Source: Blasia pusilla (Eukaryota > Marchantiophyta > Marchantiopsida > Blasiales). From it: a stretch of 64,000 bases of DNA. Positions within the stretch are counted from its first letter, which is position 1. Every line of letters begins with the position of its first letter. Below, piece after piece: positions 32,991 through 43,079 of this stretch. Location of the stretch: contig CM114272.1 of the NCBI GenBank assembly GCA_050084515.1, forward strand, positions 2,976,001 through 3,040,000. Direction: 5' to 3'. A model generated the notes under the pieces. The model ran no database searches. It had not been told where the DNA came from and saw only the letters and a program-made list of their open reading frames with translations. Made by a program: the position numbers and the translations under genes.

Positions 32991-33622
32991 GGCAACCCGT
33001 CGGAGTCCGACAGGTTGCGCGCCTCCGCCATCCTGGGAAGATAACGTGAGGTGCGCGAGCAAACTGTCGGAGACCGACAGGTTGAGCGCCTCCACCGCCT
33101 TCGGACAAGAACGCAAGGTATCCGCACAACCCGTCAGAGACCGACAGGTTGCGCGCCTCCGCCATCTTCGAACAAGATCGGGATGTACCCGCGCAACCCG
33201 TCGGAGACCGTTGGGTTGCACGCTTCCCTTGTCAAGGGTTAACAACGCGGGCTTCCCGCGCAACTCGTCGGAGTCCGACAGGTTGCGCGCTTCCTTCATG
33301 TAAGCGAAACGAGGCGAGGCCCTTGCGCAACCCGTCGGAGGGCGACGGGTTGCACGTCTTGCCGTCTTTGGGCAAGAAGGTGCGGCACCCGCGGAACTCG
33401 TCAAGAACAGACGGCTTGCACGCTTCCTTCATGTAAGTGTTACACCGTGAGATAATTGGGCAACTTGTCTGATGCCGACGGGTTGCAAGCCTCCGGCATC
33501 TTCGGGCAAGAAGGAGCGGTATCCGAGCAACTCGTCGGAGAGCGACGGGTTGCCTGCTTCGACCATGTTTGCGTTTGAAGGTAAGGCAGAAGCGTGCAAC
33601 CCGTCCGAAGCCGACGGGTTGC
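32991..33622. repeat. Palindrome array D in the divergent promoter, period ~67 bp
   Basis: Ten palindromes start near 32991, 33060, 33126, 33192, 33258, 33325, 33391, 33459, 33526 and 33594, with a half-site near 33660. Spacing is 66-69 bp throughout. The consensus is the arm CAACCCGTCGGA followed, after one base, by its reverse complement, with GCGC often flanking. Linkers also repeat (TTCnGGCAAGAA-like). The array fills the space between the TATA boxes of the two divergent MULE genes. ORFs on both strands across it are by-products of the repeat. Confidence 0.92.
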
Positions 33623-33849
33623 AAGCTTCGCTTAGCTTGGGTTAATTGTTGAGTTACCACGACTCCGACGGGTTCCAAAAAAATGAAGTGTGCTTCGCAA
33701 CCCACATCTCTACTTCCCAAATCCGGTAACACATTGCAACAGATTTGAATCTGTTGCAACAGAATTGGATCCATTGTGTCAGACAATTTCACCTACCGAA
33801 CTTCATCTTGTTAGTAAAATTTTGTCAGGAGTATCTGTTTTCCTATTCA

Positions 33850-33856
33850 CTATAAA
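33850..33856 (+). promoter_or_regulatory. TATA box of the MULE transposase gene
   Basis: TATAAAT, 77 nt before the ATG at 33927, in an otherwise ordinary plant core-promoter context. The last full palindrome of array D ends about 228 bp upstream of it. Confidence 0.6.
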
Positions 33857-33926
33857 TTAAAAATTCTCATGCTCATTCTGGTTCTCTTTCTCATTCTCAC
33901 CCTCCTCCCATACGAAATTTCTGGGA

Positions 33927-36050
33927 ATGGATAATTATGTGAAGCTCAATTGTGGCAGTCATCTGGCGGCCCTTCCTCAATCAAAAATCGTTCGACCGCA
34001 AGCTCGTGAGTCTTTCATAGCAGTGGATGAAAATTTTCTCTCTGTTCGATTTCTTCTCCAAATTGGAACCATCTTTGTATCCAAGGATGTTAGGGTGGAC
34101 GGTACCGAGGACATATTAGGTGAGACAGTCCAGCCAGTGACTGCACACCGTAAAGTATGGAATCTCCTACCTCTGGCAAATGGTCAATATAGAGTTTACG
34201 GCCTGCCCCTGAATTCGTCTGTTTCCCAAGTAGACGGTCGAGAATTTCCTAGTGCTCCGAGCTCTACGTTTGCAACTCCTAGCTCAGTAGATCCGGCTTC
34301 GACTCCAACTTCACACGCTTGTAACAATGTTGTTCTTCCTGAAGAGATTCCGGATGTTATCAACCTAAGGGGATCTGTTGGACACCAACCGGGCCCTCAG
34401 TCCGCCTACTCGTTCCTCTTGCGAGTATTAGGCAATAGTTTGCTTTAGTCTCTGGCCTTGAAAATGTTCAAGCACATTCTTATCGATGAGTTCCCGCCCA
34501 CGTACGATGGTAATTGCATCTTTGAGTTGCCTCCACTTGCTGCTCTTGCTCAAAAGAAAGATGTAGGACGCCTGAACGGTCTAGACAGAAAGTCTGATTG
34601 TCATCGATGGTGCAGGCTTCAACGGACTAGTACTTCAATTCCAGATGGTCCTTGGATTGTCTCCCGCCGCCAATGCGTCGGAGCCTTGGAGTGTAGAAGT
34701 CCAGCATGCCCGTATCTAGAGCGCAACGGGCGAGTCAATACGTCGCAATTCCCCCCCAAGAATGCAAAAACTCCATACGAGGTCGACGCCACCATTGATG
34801 GCCGGGAGGCCATCGATGTCCTCATTGTCAGGCATCGCCCTTATGCGTTGGAGCGTGTCCTGCATACATATTTTTCATTGTCCACGACTTGGGCTCCACG
34901 TCAGAGTACACAAGGCTGGCAGTTCATGTTGGCTCCCACACTCATCCTGTGACCGATGCAATTTAGAGACACATCAAGGAGGATGTGGCAAAGAAAGTTG
35001 TCGAGGTCTATAGAAACTCTCCGGGCTCAAAGCCTGGAGTGATCAAGCTCACAATCGCATCACAAATTTGTGAACAATTTCTTGGAATCCGGCCAGGGCG
35101 AGATCACGGCGGCTGAGGAGAAACAACTCTGGGAACTCTCGCATTTCTTGCTGATCCTGAATGCTTCCGGAATTCGCTGCGTCAAATACAAGTTCTAGAT
35201 GGAAAGACGGCCGAAATGGATGCCATCGCCAGAACAAGGCCAACTCTAGATTTCCATTCATTCAGAGATGGCATTTCATGGGCCAAGGAGGCGAGGGATC
35301 CAGGGCCTATGTCTTCAAAATGTCAACCACAGGTCCGTCAAGTGGCCTTGATCTTATAGATCGAATGAGGGAAGGGGAAGATCTTTACGGTAAGCTTTGA
35401 TATTTGCTACAGAGTGCTGAACGGATGGTTGACGATGGGTGCTCACGTTTATGACCATGTGAAGAAGGGACTCAAAACTATGTTTGTGTGTGAAGTAAAG
35501 ACAAAAGACGTTGGTAGTTTGAAGATGTGCTGGTTACTCTTATTGGAGGTGGTGAAGGAAAACATAAGGCCACCTCCGGAAATTTATGGGTTCATGGCAG
35601 ACAATGCACAACCTGGGTGGATTACTATCCGGGAAGTGTTTTGGGGTGAAGAGGTTCAATCGAAGAGGGAAAGGTCGGATGCTTTCCATTGGCAACAATC
35701 TGTGACCCGGTACACCAAATCTTGCATCAAGGAGAATAAGAGGACAGAGCATGTCACTCTACTCCAACGCTGCAAGGACAGCAAAACCTTGAAGCATGCC
35801 ATGGAATGCCAGGAAGAACTTCATGGGTGGTGCAGGAAAACATGCGATTGAGGGGAAGTACAAGGAGTTATGCTCTTGGTTGAGTTGGTGGACTGTACAT
35901 ATGGGACAATGGGGAAACTTCATGCAGCAAGTGAGTTCACTATTTTGTCTTGTCAAGCTCACGTTGAGAATTTTTTGTGAAGTTGCAGCTCAAGTTGAGA
36001 AGCGTGGGAATTATAGGGATTTCAAACCGAAGAAACCAAGCAAGGTGTCG
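33927..36050 (+). pseudogene. MULE transposase, N-terminal and catalytic part
   Basis: The frame starts MDNYVKLNCGSHL and continues past a TAG at 34446 into FKHILIDEFPPTYDGNC and SPACPYLERNGR. A frame change near 34800 leads to GACPAYIFFIVHDLGSTSEY and VGSHTHPVTDA, a Cys/His zinc site like the WRKY-GCM1 finger of MULE transposases. The catalytic region (35405-35930) has AHVYDHVKKG (candidate first Asp), GFMADNAQPGW (second Asp region), the FHWQQSVTR helix and LCSWLSWW. These are hallmarks of the MULE DDE core, which cuts and inserts the element. A 58-nt intron (35931-35988, CAA/GTGAGT to TTGCAG) is clear. Another, from about 36040 to 36416, contains palindrome cluster E. Frameshifts make it a pseudogene. 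Confidence 0.75.
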
Positions 36051-36072
36051 GATGCAAGGGGTTGCCCGAGTG

Positions 36073-36356
36073 TGCAACCCGACGGAAACCGACGGGTCGC
36101 ATAGTCGTTCATGGGATGCCTAGGCCTTGCAACCCCATGGAATCCAACGGGTTGCAGTAGGTGGGTTTAGGGTTGCAACACGTCGGGACCCCACGGGTCG
36201 CAGAGTCGTTCATGGGATGCCTCGGCCTTGCAACCCGTCTGGTTCCGACGGGTTGCAGTAGGTGGGTTTAAGGTTACAACACGTTGGGACCTGACGGGTC
36301 GCAGAGTCCTTCATGGGATGCCTCGGCCTTGCAACCTGTCTGGTTCCGACAGGTAG
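36073..36356. repeat. Palindrome cluster E, 100-bp higher-order repeat, in an intron
   Basis: Six palindromes start near 36073, 36128, 36173, 36229, 36274 and 36329, with spacing alternating 55 and 45 bp. That makes a 100-bp unit of two palindromes, repeated about three times. GTTCATGGGATGCCT and AGTAGGTGGGTTT are the alternating linkers. It lies in an intron of the transposase gene. Confidence 0.9.
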
Positions 36357-36415
36357 CTTATGTCTTTGACTGCTGAGTTATTTTCGTTCCCTTCTAACAT
36401 TGCCGTCGTTGCAGG

Positions 36416-37917
36416 GATTGAACATTCATGAAAATGGCCTCTGCCCCAACACAAGTGGAGCAGAAAGTGTTCATTCCTCCTGCAGGTCGTCACAAGCATG
36501 CCAACAAATTTTTCTTGTGGAGGCATGCCAACAAGACCAGGCAAGAGCAATGCTACAGTCTGTAGCATCCCATATCTTCCTCACAAAAGGCTTAAAAAAA
36601 GGAAGGGGGCCGTTGATCTACGAGCTCTATGTCAGGGCGGTTGTGAGATCTGGTGATGAAAAAATGTATGTAGAAGCCTTCAACCAGTGCGTAGCTGGAA
36701 CTTCCCTCGAGCAAGACGTACATATTGGTGGGGATATTCGTGGGCGGGTTTCAAGACGTCCCATACAGATGGTGGTAGAGTAGTCCGAGCGAGACTCGTG
36801 GAGACCAGATAAGTATCTTGACTTCAGGCAGGTGAAGAGGCAGCATCGAGGAACGAATCCGGTGATTGATTTGGATGAGGAAATTACGCCGCCCAAGTAT
36901 TCGGGGACCCCAGACCCGTCCCAAATCCGTGATGGAGTTACTTCTCCAAAATCAGTGAATGTTTTATTTCAAAAGCCCTCCGTTGCTGGAAGTTCGCAAC
37001 ATCCTATCACTGGGGTGGTTCAACAATATGGGATTTCGGTAATGGAGGTGGATTGCAACCTAAAACGGTGGCATATATCTCGGAGAAACCCAAGACGTGG
37101 ACCCACTTGTAGGGCAGGATCTGATGGCATTAGGAGAGCATGCGGCACTTTCCTAAATAAGAACTGTACAAGGACTGGACGATCACTGCTTGGGTTTTGG
37201 GGACTCAAAACCTTTGACCGTTTCACGAGGACCAGGGATCAATTGAAGTACTTCTTCTGCCCAAATGAATCTTGCGCTTACCGGAAGTCTTATCCGACTG
37301 CCATTGGAGCTCCGGGGAATACCCCCACGATTTGGCCCATCGCGGTAGGTACGAACTGCACTCAAGACGAAGTGGACAATCTCACAAGTGCCGATTTCAG
37401 ACTCGTAGACGGGGGAAGTTCGGAGCATGTTCGCATTACAGAGACCTTCGCATTTTGTATTCAACCCAAGATTGATGTCAATATGTACCCGGAGAACGTG
37501 GATGATCTCAATCCATTATTTCTGTTTGAGTCTAGAAATGGGGTGAAGAGAAACAGAATGTGTAGGCCAACGGTGGAGAGAGCAAAGCAAATTGCATCAG
37601 CTCGGGAGGCAAAAATGGAGATCTTTGCCACAAAATATGTCTTGAGTGGCAATGGAATAGGAAGGATGTATTGGGTCAGGAACAACACTGTAAATTCAAG
37701 TGCCACAGGGATGTATGTGATGCACATCTGTTGCTTTCCCACATGTTCATGTGATGACTTTGTCCAAAGAGAGACAAGTGGCAAAAGGTATTTCCCTTGT
37801 AAGCACATGTACTATGTGTTGCTAGTAGTTTTAAGAGAGTCGGAGGTAGGCGTGGGAATCCACCAACCAATTCTGTCCCTTAAAGAAGTACGAAGTATTT
37901 TAAACAAACCACTTTGA
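36416..37917 (+). pseudogene. MULE transposase, C-terminal part with SWIM zinc finger
   Basis: After an acceptor, TCGTTGCAG, at 36407-36415 the reading includes FIPPAGRHKHANKFFLWRHA, a stop near 36562, and RGPLIYELYVRAVVRSGDEK to 36783. A long open frame then runs from 36832 to 37917. It contains DLDEEITPP, RWHISRRNPRRGP (a phrase typical of this MULE class) and near its end a SWIM finger: TCSCDDF at about residues 304-310 and CKH at about 323-325, giving the C-x-C-xn-C-x-H pattern. SWIM fingers follow the catalytic domain in MuDR-type transposases and help bind DNA. No palindromes occur in this coding part. The last stop, 37917, is followed by non-coding sequence to the element's right end. 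Confidence 0.75.
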
Positions 37918-38094
37918 GGATGCAAAATGAGGTTTTAGATTGTACTTTTATTTTTCCTGAACCTTCACTTTGAGCTTGAACTCTATCCAGCCCGGGGCAA
38001 ATTATAGATTTTTTCCAGACCTTGGATGGAAAAAGTGATTGGTTCCATACTTATGATTCCACTGATTTATCAGTTTTCTAAATTTTGTGCAATT

Positions 38095-38122
38095 TGCAAC
38101 TCGTCGGACTCAGAGGGGTTGC
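38095..38122. repeat. Single palindrome near the right end of the MULE
   Basis: TGCAACTCGTCGG and a diverged second arm. It is the outermost copy on the right, about 200 bp from the candidate terminus. Confidence 0.7.
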
Positions 38123-38320
38123 CAAAATATGGAAGAGGAAAAAAAAATTGTGGGACTGCTTAATAAATGAACAAAAAAGTGCAAAAAAATTCACATAAAA
38201 AGTTTCCTCTCTTCAACCCAACGGAAACTCTCTTCAAAAAAAGTATCTGTTTTGGTTGAAGGTAGTTTCCTCTCTCCTCTCTCCTCTCTTCCTTTCTTCC
38301 TCTCCTCTTACCGGACCTCC

Positions 38321-38329
38321 TTCCGCACG
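38321..38329 (+). repeat. Candidate target-site duplication of the MULE (right)
   Basis: TTCCGCACG, matching 26137-26145; described there. Confidence 0.5.
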
Positions 38330-38810
38330 ACATATCAATGCAAAAGCTTGTCCACGTTGTAAGCCCACTCAGATGAATTGCCGAAAATAAGTAGTAACTT
38401 CAAAGAGAGAAGGATTATAGAAAGTGGTGAGCACATGTTTTCTGTAAAATATCAAAAGACATATGTAAATGGTTAAATACTTCCACTACAAAAGGAATAA
38501 ATCCATCAGTTGAATGTCTTACAATATAACTCAACTCATTGATTCTTGCTGCGAAACTTTCATATGTACGACTGGACACACCAAATCAGAACATGTTGGA
38601 TCAGCAACCACCACATCATCTAGTGTCCGGAATCAACCTCAAGACATAACGAGATCAACTCTCCGAGAAATGGGGGTAGAATTGCTTTCGTAGCAAGAGG
38701 AAGAAGAGCTCGGGCAGATCTCAATTGTTGCTGAAATAACAAGTCAAGAGCATTCCAGAGCGCGATCACTTAGCGTAGTGATTTGATTGAGGATTATGTC
38801 CATGTCGAGG
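38330..38810. other. Intergenic between the MULE and an LTR
   Basis: No gene recognised. A single CACTACAAAAGG at 38484 resembles a CACTA transposon tip but has no partner. Confidence 0.45.
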
Positions 38811-40113
38811 TGTATTACCCACAATTTTGTACTTTTGAAGAATTACATCTTTTTATTCAAAGAAGACTTATATATACATTATGATTTTGATATTATGGTT
38901 ATTATTATATATTATTATGGAGAAGAATGAGTTAGATTAAAGTGAATCTTGAAGCTCCAAGGACAAGGCAAAGAGATAGAAAATCAAGGATTTGCCTGAG
39001 AGGAGGGGAGAATACAATAACAAAGTCTAAAGACCCAGCAAGAAGTGTTGAAAAGACCACGAAGTTGTGTTAAGAACTTGTGTATGAAGTGCTTTGCTCC
39101 TGAATGAAGCATGAAGAAGAAGAAGAGAAAGAAGTACTTCGCTCTTGAACGAAGCACGAAGAACAAAGCACGAAGAAGGAAGCCCTTGGAACAAGAACAA
39201 AGAATGAAGCGCTTCGTCTTCAGATCAGAAGAAAGAGCTTCGTCCTTAAGCGAAGCAAAAGAGGTCCAGACTTAGCAGCGAAGCGAAGCTAAGACTGACA
39301 GTGATTTCAAGCGACACATAGTTAGAACATTTAGAATAGGGAAAGGCACAACTCTTTGTATCAGATAGGTAGTTAAGACAGTTTTGTTTTGTGGATTCAT
39401 AAGGATCTTAGGAAAAGAGAAGAGCACCATAGATCTAGGTAGTTACAAATGTTGAAGAGACACCAGCTTCATCAAGAACGCTTTGAATCTTCGGATCACT
39501 CCTACTTCAGAGAGTATTTAAGAAATATGCAAGTAGTTATCATCATCATTCTCTTACAAAGTCCTCATGTTGTAGGAATGGTCCGAGCAAGGGAGTAGTA
39601 CCCTCTCAAGCTTGTATAACACTTTGAAGCTTTCTCATTCTTGATGGAGTAGTAAAGCACTCATTCCTTCATTTTGATGTGCGATGATTATGTATTAGTA
39701 TTCTTTTTGGGTCTACAGAGTGAAGAATGAATCAGACGAACCTTTCTCATCAATGGAATTATCAACATAGAGTTGTAGGAAATTGGTTTAACAAAGAGTA
39801 GCCTGCCGAGACAGATTGAGTTCCGATAGTAGGAGAAGCTAGCTTCTTGTTGAGATCTCTGTGAGGTTTCTTCATGTCGAGAGGAAATCTACCTGAGTGT
39901 GCTATCAACTCCATTAGAGAGAATTGAGAAAATAAACCTTGGTACTAAGAAAGATCCGAAGATATTGTTAAGACATTGAATGTAAATTATTCACACCTAA
40001 ATACAACTATTACAATAAAATTGTAATTTGAAACTCTCTTTTCATCAAACAATGATCCTCTTGGGGATCGAACTTAGTAAACGACTGTAAAATTGAAACT
40101 CTTATACATTACA
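38811..40113 (+). mobile_element. LTR of the Tat-like family (unpaired)
   Basis: The sequence from TGTATTACCCAC to CATTACA, about 1.3 kb, matches the minus-strand LTR at 52557-53828 from end to end, and parts of 44635-45055 and 56773-57697. It lacks the primer site that follows the other LTRs. Instead it runs straight into methyltransferase sequence at 40114, so it is a solo or 3' LTR. The middle (39040-39300) is packed with GAAGC/CGAAG motifs, including the self-complementary GAAGTACTTC and GAAGCGCTTC. Confidence 0.85.
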
Positions 40114-41260
40114 TGGGACACACCCGCACCTGATACTTTTACAGAGAGGAAAGTTATGGTAATCGCATTATTCTGTGGAGGAGAGGTGCTCCTATGGGGC
40201 TCAAGTGAAGAGCTTTGACGCTTGGCTAACGAGCACGTGAAGACAACATGGAGTGAGAGGTTTGTACCAAAGCGTGGCGGGTTAGAGGAACCGGAGGTAG
40301 CGAGGAGTGCTACTATGACACCCTTGCACATCACACCAATTTTTTCACACATCTTACAGGAGGGTATTCGTGTGTTGGATCTCTTTGGAGGGATCAACAC
40401 TAGGTTAGTTCCTATTTTGCATGTAGGAGTGTGTGTGCAACATTATCTATATGTGAAGCTTGATGAGATTGCAAGGCACGTTTCACTTTGACATGTGATA
40501 TAGTTACACCTCTGTTTTCCCAACTTGTTATCTAAGTTAGTTGTACAAGGGTATTAGAGTTCCCTACTGAGGGATATTTTGGTGGGGGCGCAGGACTTAG
40601 AGCGGGTAGGGACCATTGATTTGGTCATTTTTGGTTGGTCATGTTAGGGCTAGGCGAGTGCTCAACGAGATAGCGAGTTAGGTGACATTCAATCCACGTT
40701 GTTTAGGGAAATGATGAGGATCTTGCGACATTTGCAAGAACATCAATCGGGTTCTCTAGCATACATTCTGGAGAATGTGTTGATTCTGGGCGATTTGCAA
40801 TCACAGGTGGCGACGAGTACACATAAGAATGGTGAATGGATTGGTATAGCGGTGTTTTTGGATGGGGTGAGCGTAGGTTCATAAGCACTTGGACGTGTCT
40901 ATGGTGGACCAACTTGGTGCTACACGAGGTGTTGTAGAGGGCTTATGCGCGTGTGGAGCGCCCCTCCCATTTGTTGGTGGATTCCATTCTAGATGGAGGA
41001 CGTCAATCACAGGCAATGAGGCACTATGAGCGACCGCCATTGACTGTGGTCAACACGATTGGCATGCTACGGGTAGCCTTTCCTATACTTGTGAGTTTTC
41101 CTACTTCATATGCATATAAGGAGGTTGGACTTGGCTTGGTTTGGGATGACGAGGTAGCGGTTGGTGGAGCCCAACGCCAATGAGCGAGAGCGCACGATGC
41201 GATTTTCCAGAGGATTGATAGTAGAATTTTCAGTATTAGAGGCATCACAACGACATATCT
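40114..41260 (+). pseudogene. C5 cytosine-DNA methyltransferase of the gypsy element, second copy
   Basis: Homologous to 14900-16211 on the other strand. It starts within the N-terminal region (WGSSEEL ... FVPKRGG), then GIRVLDLFGGINTR (motif I), VGAQDLERVGTIDLVI, a ruined catalytic loop where GWPCEG has become GWSC followed by two stops near 40645-40655, LAYILENV (motif VI), LLVDSILDGGRQSQ, AFPILVSFPTSYAY and ERERTMRFF. Finally LG, a TAG, VMDLNYL corresponds to LGQAMDL. Loss of the Pro before the catalytic Cys and the many stops show it is dead. Its presence proves the enzyme gene is a stable part of this element family, not a chance neighbour. Confidence 0.8.
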
Positions 41261-41619
41261 TGGGTTAGGTGATGGACCTAAACTACTTGACATGGATTAT
41301 CGGCTTAGGAGTAGTTGAGTAGTGTTGGATGAGGTTAGAACAGTTCATAACTGTTGCATTCAATTTGGTGAGCCCCATGCCTACCAAGACGATTAAGCCA
41401 GTCGCTTGGAGCGAGACTCTAAGAGATCGACATACCATGGGTGATCTAGAGAGACATTCGTGCACTTCTTAGGATGTTTTGGAGGTATGTTCAGAGATGG
41501 CAGCCATAGCATACAGTGTGGATTCGTGTATTGCACATTAAGGAGATGAGAGTTTGCACTTGGTTGCACGAGAGGCGTCAAGTTATGTTGTCCGAGAGAG
41601 GATTGCACCATATCAACCT

Positions 41620-42345
41620 TCAATACCCGTACTTGAGAGTCCTACTATAGTCACGATGGAGACTTGGGAGCGAGATATGGGCCCTAAATTTATAGGAGGA
41701 GAGCAGCGCCAGATACATGAGTTCCTTACAAGGTATAGGAATTGTTTTTTATTTATTATGCATGATTTGGGTACGATGAAGGGTGCAAGGATCTGCATTG
41801 AGTTTTCTAGCGACACAACGATCTTTAGACAACCATACAAGAACAATGATATGAAGAGGGCCCTGATTCGGAGTTGGAGCCAAGACTTGGTTGGAGTAGG
41901 ATTAGTGGAGATGTCACATGGAGAGTATGCATTTGCCCTATCATGCCCCCCAAGAAGGATGTGCATGGAAGCTAGATGGATAGACGGATGTGTAGAGACT
42001 ACTAACCTATCAATCGGCAGACGAAGTCCGATAGGTATGCTATGCCTACTCCTGAGATATTTAATGCTATGGGGCATGAAAAAGTATGTAGTTTGTTGGA
42101 TCTTTGAGCCTGAAACCAACAGCTACCTATCAAATTGGAGGATAGGCACAAGACTACATTTTGGGGCATCGATCCTCACGAAAACGATTGTTTGTACTAG
42201 TGGCGGTTTTTACCAGTTGGATTGAAGAACACTCCGACAGAATTTCAGAGGGTCATGGATACGATCTTGGCAGATCTCAATTTTTCTAGGTAATATTTTC
42301 ATGACATTGTAGTCTTTAGCGCCACGGACATCTAAAGGAGGTGTT
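41620..42345 (+). pseudogene. Reverse transcriptase of the methyltransferase gypsy element (copy 2)
   Basis: ETWERDMGPKFIGGEQRQIH, DLGTMKGARICIEFSSDTTI and RQPYKNNDMKRA match the fragment at 14397-14654. A shifted frame then gives DYxPINRQTKSDRYAMPTPE, KLEDRHKTTFWGIDP, NTPTEFQRVMDTIL and YFHDIVVFS. The last is the YxDD active-site box with the first Asp changed to His. The order and motifs are those of Ty3/gypsy reverse transcriptase, made inactive. Confidence 0.75.
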
Positions 42346-42499
42346 TTGACGATTGTAGTTACGTAGACTGAAGCTACATCTTGGCAAGTGCCAAATATTC
42401 TAAGATAAGATTGAATACTTGGATCATACGGTATACCAAAGAGGCCTTGGTGTATAGTAGAAGAAGGTAGATGCTATCTTATGCATTCCACGCCCTATA

Positions 42500-42760
42500 G
42501 ATCTGAGTCAAGTTCATTTAGGGTGAGTGCTTGGTTGTAGTGTGGGCTATCGCGCATTTCAGGTGTTATTTATTTGACAAAACCCTTTACCATCGTTAGT
42601 GATCATCAGCCAATTAAGTAGTTGATGGACACGCTCACAAGCTTGTAAGGTAGGCTTTATCATTGCACGAGTATAATTTTCAAGTGGTACATCAGCTTGG
42701 ACGCTCAACCAGGTTGCAAATGGATTGAGTTGTAACCCATGCCCGAGTTAACTAGATGCG
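42500..42760 (+). pseudogene. RNase H region of the methyltransferase gypsy element (copy 2)
   Basis: A broken frame gives GECLVVVWAIAHFRCYLFD near 42520 and YNFQVVHQLGRSTR near 42680. These are the end of the gypsy RNase H domain and the following connection. Several stops are present. Confidence 0.6.
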
Positions 42761-43079
42761 ACTAGAACTCGGTGGCATTGAGAGTGATAAGGAGTTGGTG
42801 CCAAGGTAGCACGCATTAGCCTATTTGGGCTTGTTGGCTATGTAGACCCTGATTGTTAGGACTTCAATGGCGAGGTCAGATGGAATGTCCTTAGATCCAT
42901 AGGCTAGTGAGGAGGCAACAGGTGGCCGAGATATTCATGAGGATGGAGTAGTCTTGGAGGACCTATGAACCATTACCATCGCGAGCACAATTGTACTAGA
43001 GAGCAAGATTGGATCCTACAGAGCTGACAATCTCGGGGGGAGAGGACATATATATTGCAATTTTGGGAGAATGATAGAG

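Larger units (their letters stand above)
26146..38320. mobile_element. Giant Mutator-like element with palindrome arrays and two divergent genes
   Basis: Limits come from the candidate 9-bp target duplication, giving about 12.2 kb. The interior has a MULE transposase gene (33927-37917, plus), a divergently transcribed accessory gene (32678-27245, minus) and about 38 copies of a 25-bp palindrome restricted to its non-coding parts. The outermost 100 bp are purine-rich at the left and pyrimidine-rich at the right (GTAAGAG-AGAG tracts near 26168 and, reversed, near 38308). That is at most a weak terminal inverted repeat. This resembles the non-TIR MULE class. Both genes contain stops and frameshifts, so this copy is dead, but both reading frames are largely recoverable. 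Confidence 0.7.

Noticed and set aside
30651-33622. CRISPR-like array
   Set aside because: Regular spacing and palindromic repeats superficially suggest it. But the linkers are themselves repeated, there are no unique spacers or cas genes, and the context is a plant transposon.
32898-33792. Long ORFs on both strands across the palindrome array
   Set aside because: They encode repeats such as RSPTGC and SESDGL, created by the 25-bp palindrome itself in different frames. The same applies to ORFs at 28332-28620 and 30807-31116.
38484-38500. CACTACAAAAGG as a CACTA transposon terminus
   Set aside because: A single copy without an inverted partner or 3-bp target duplication; the CACTA remnants lie 20 kb away.
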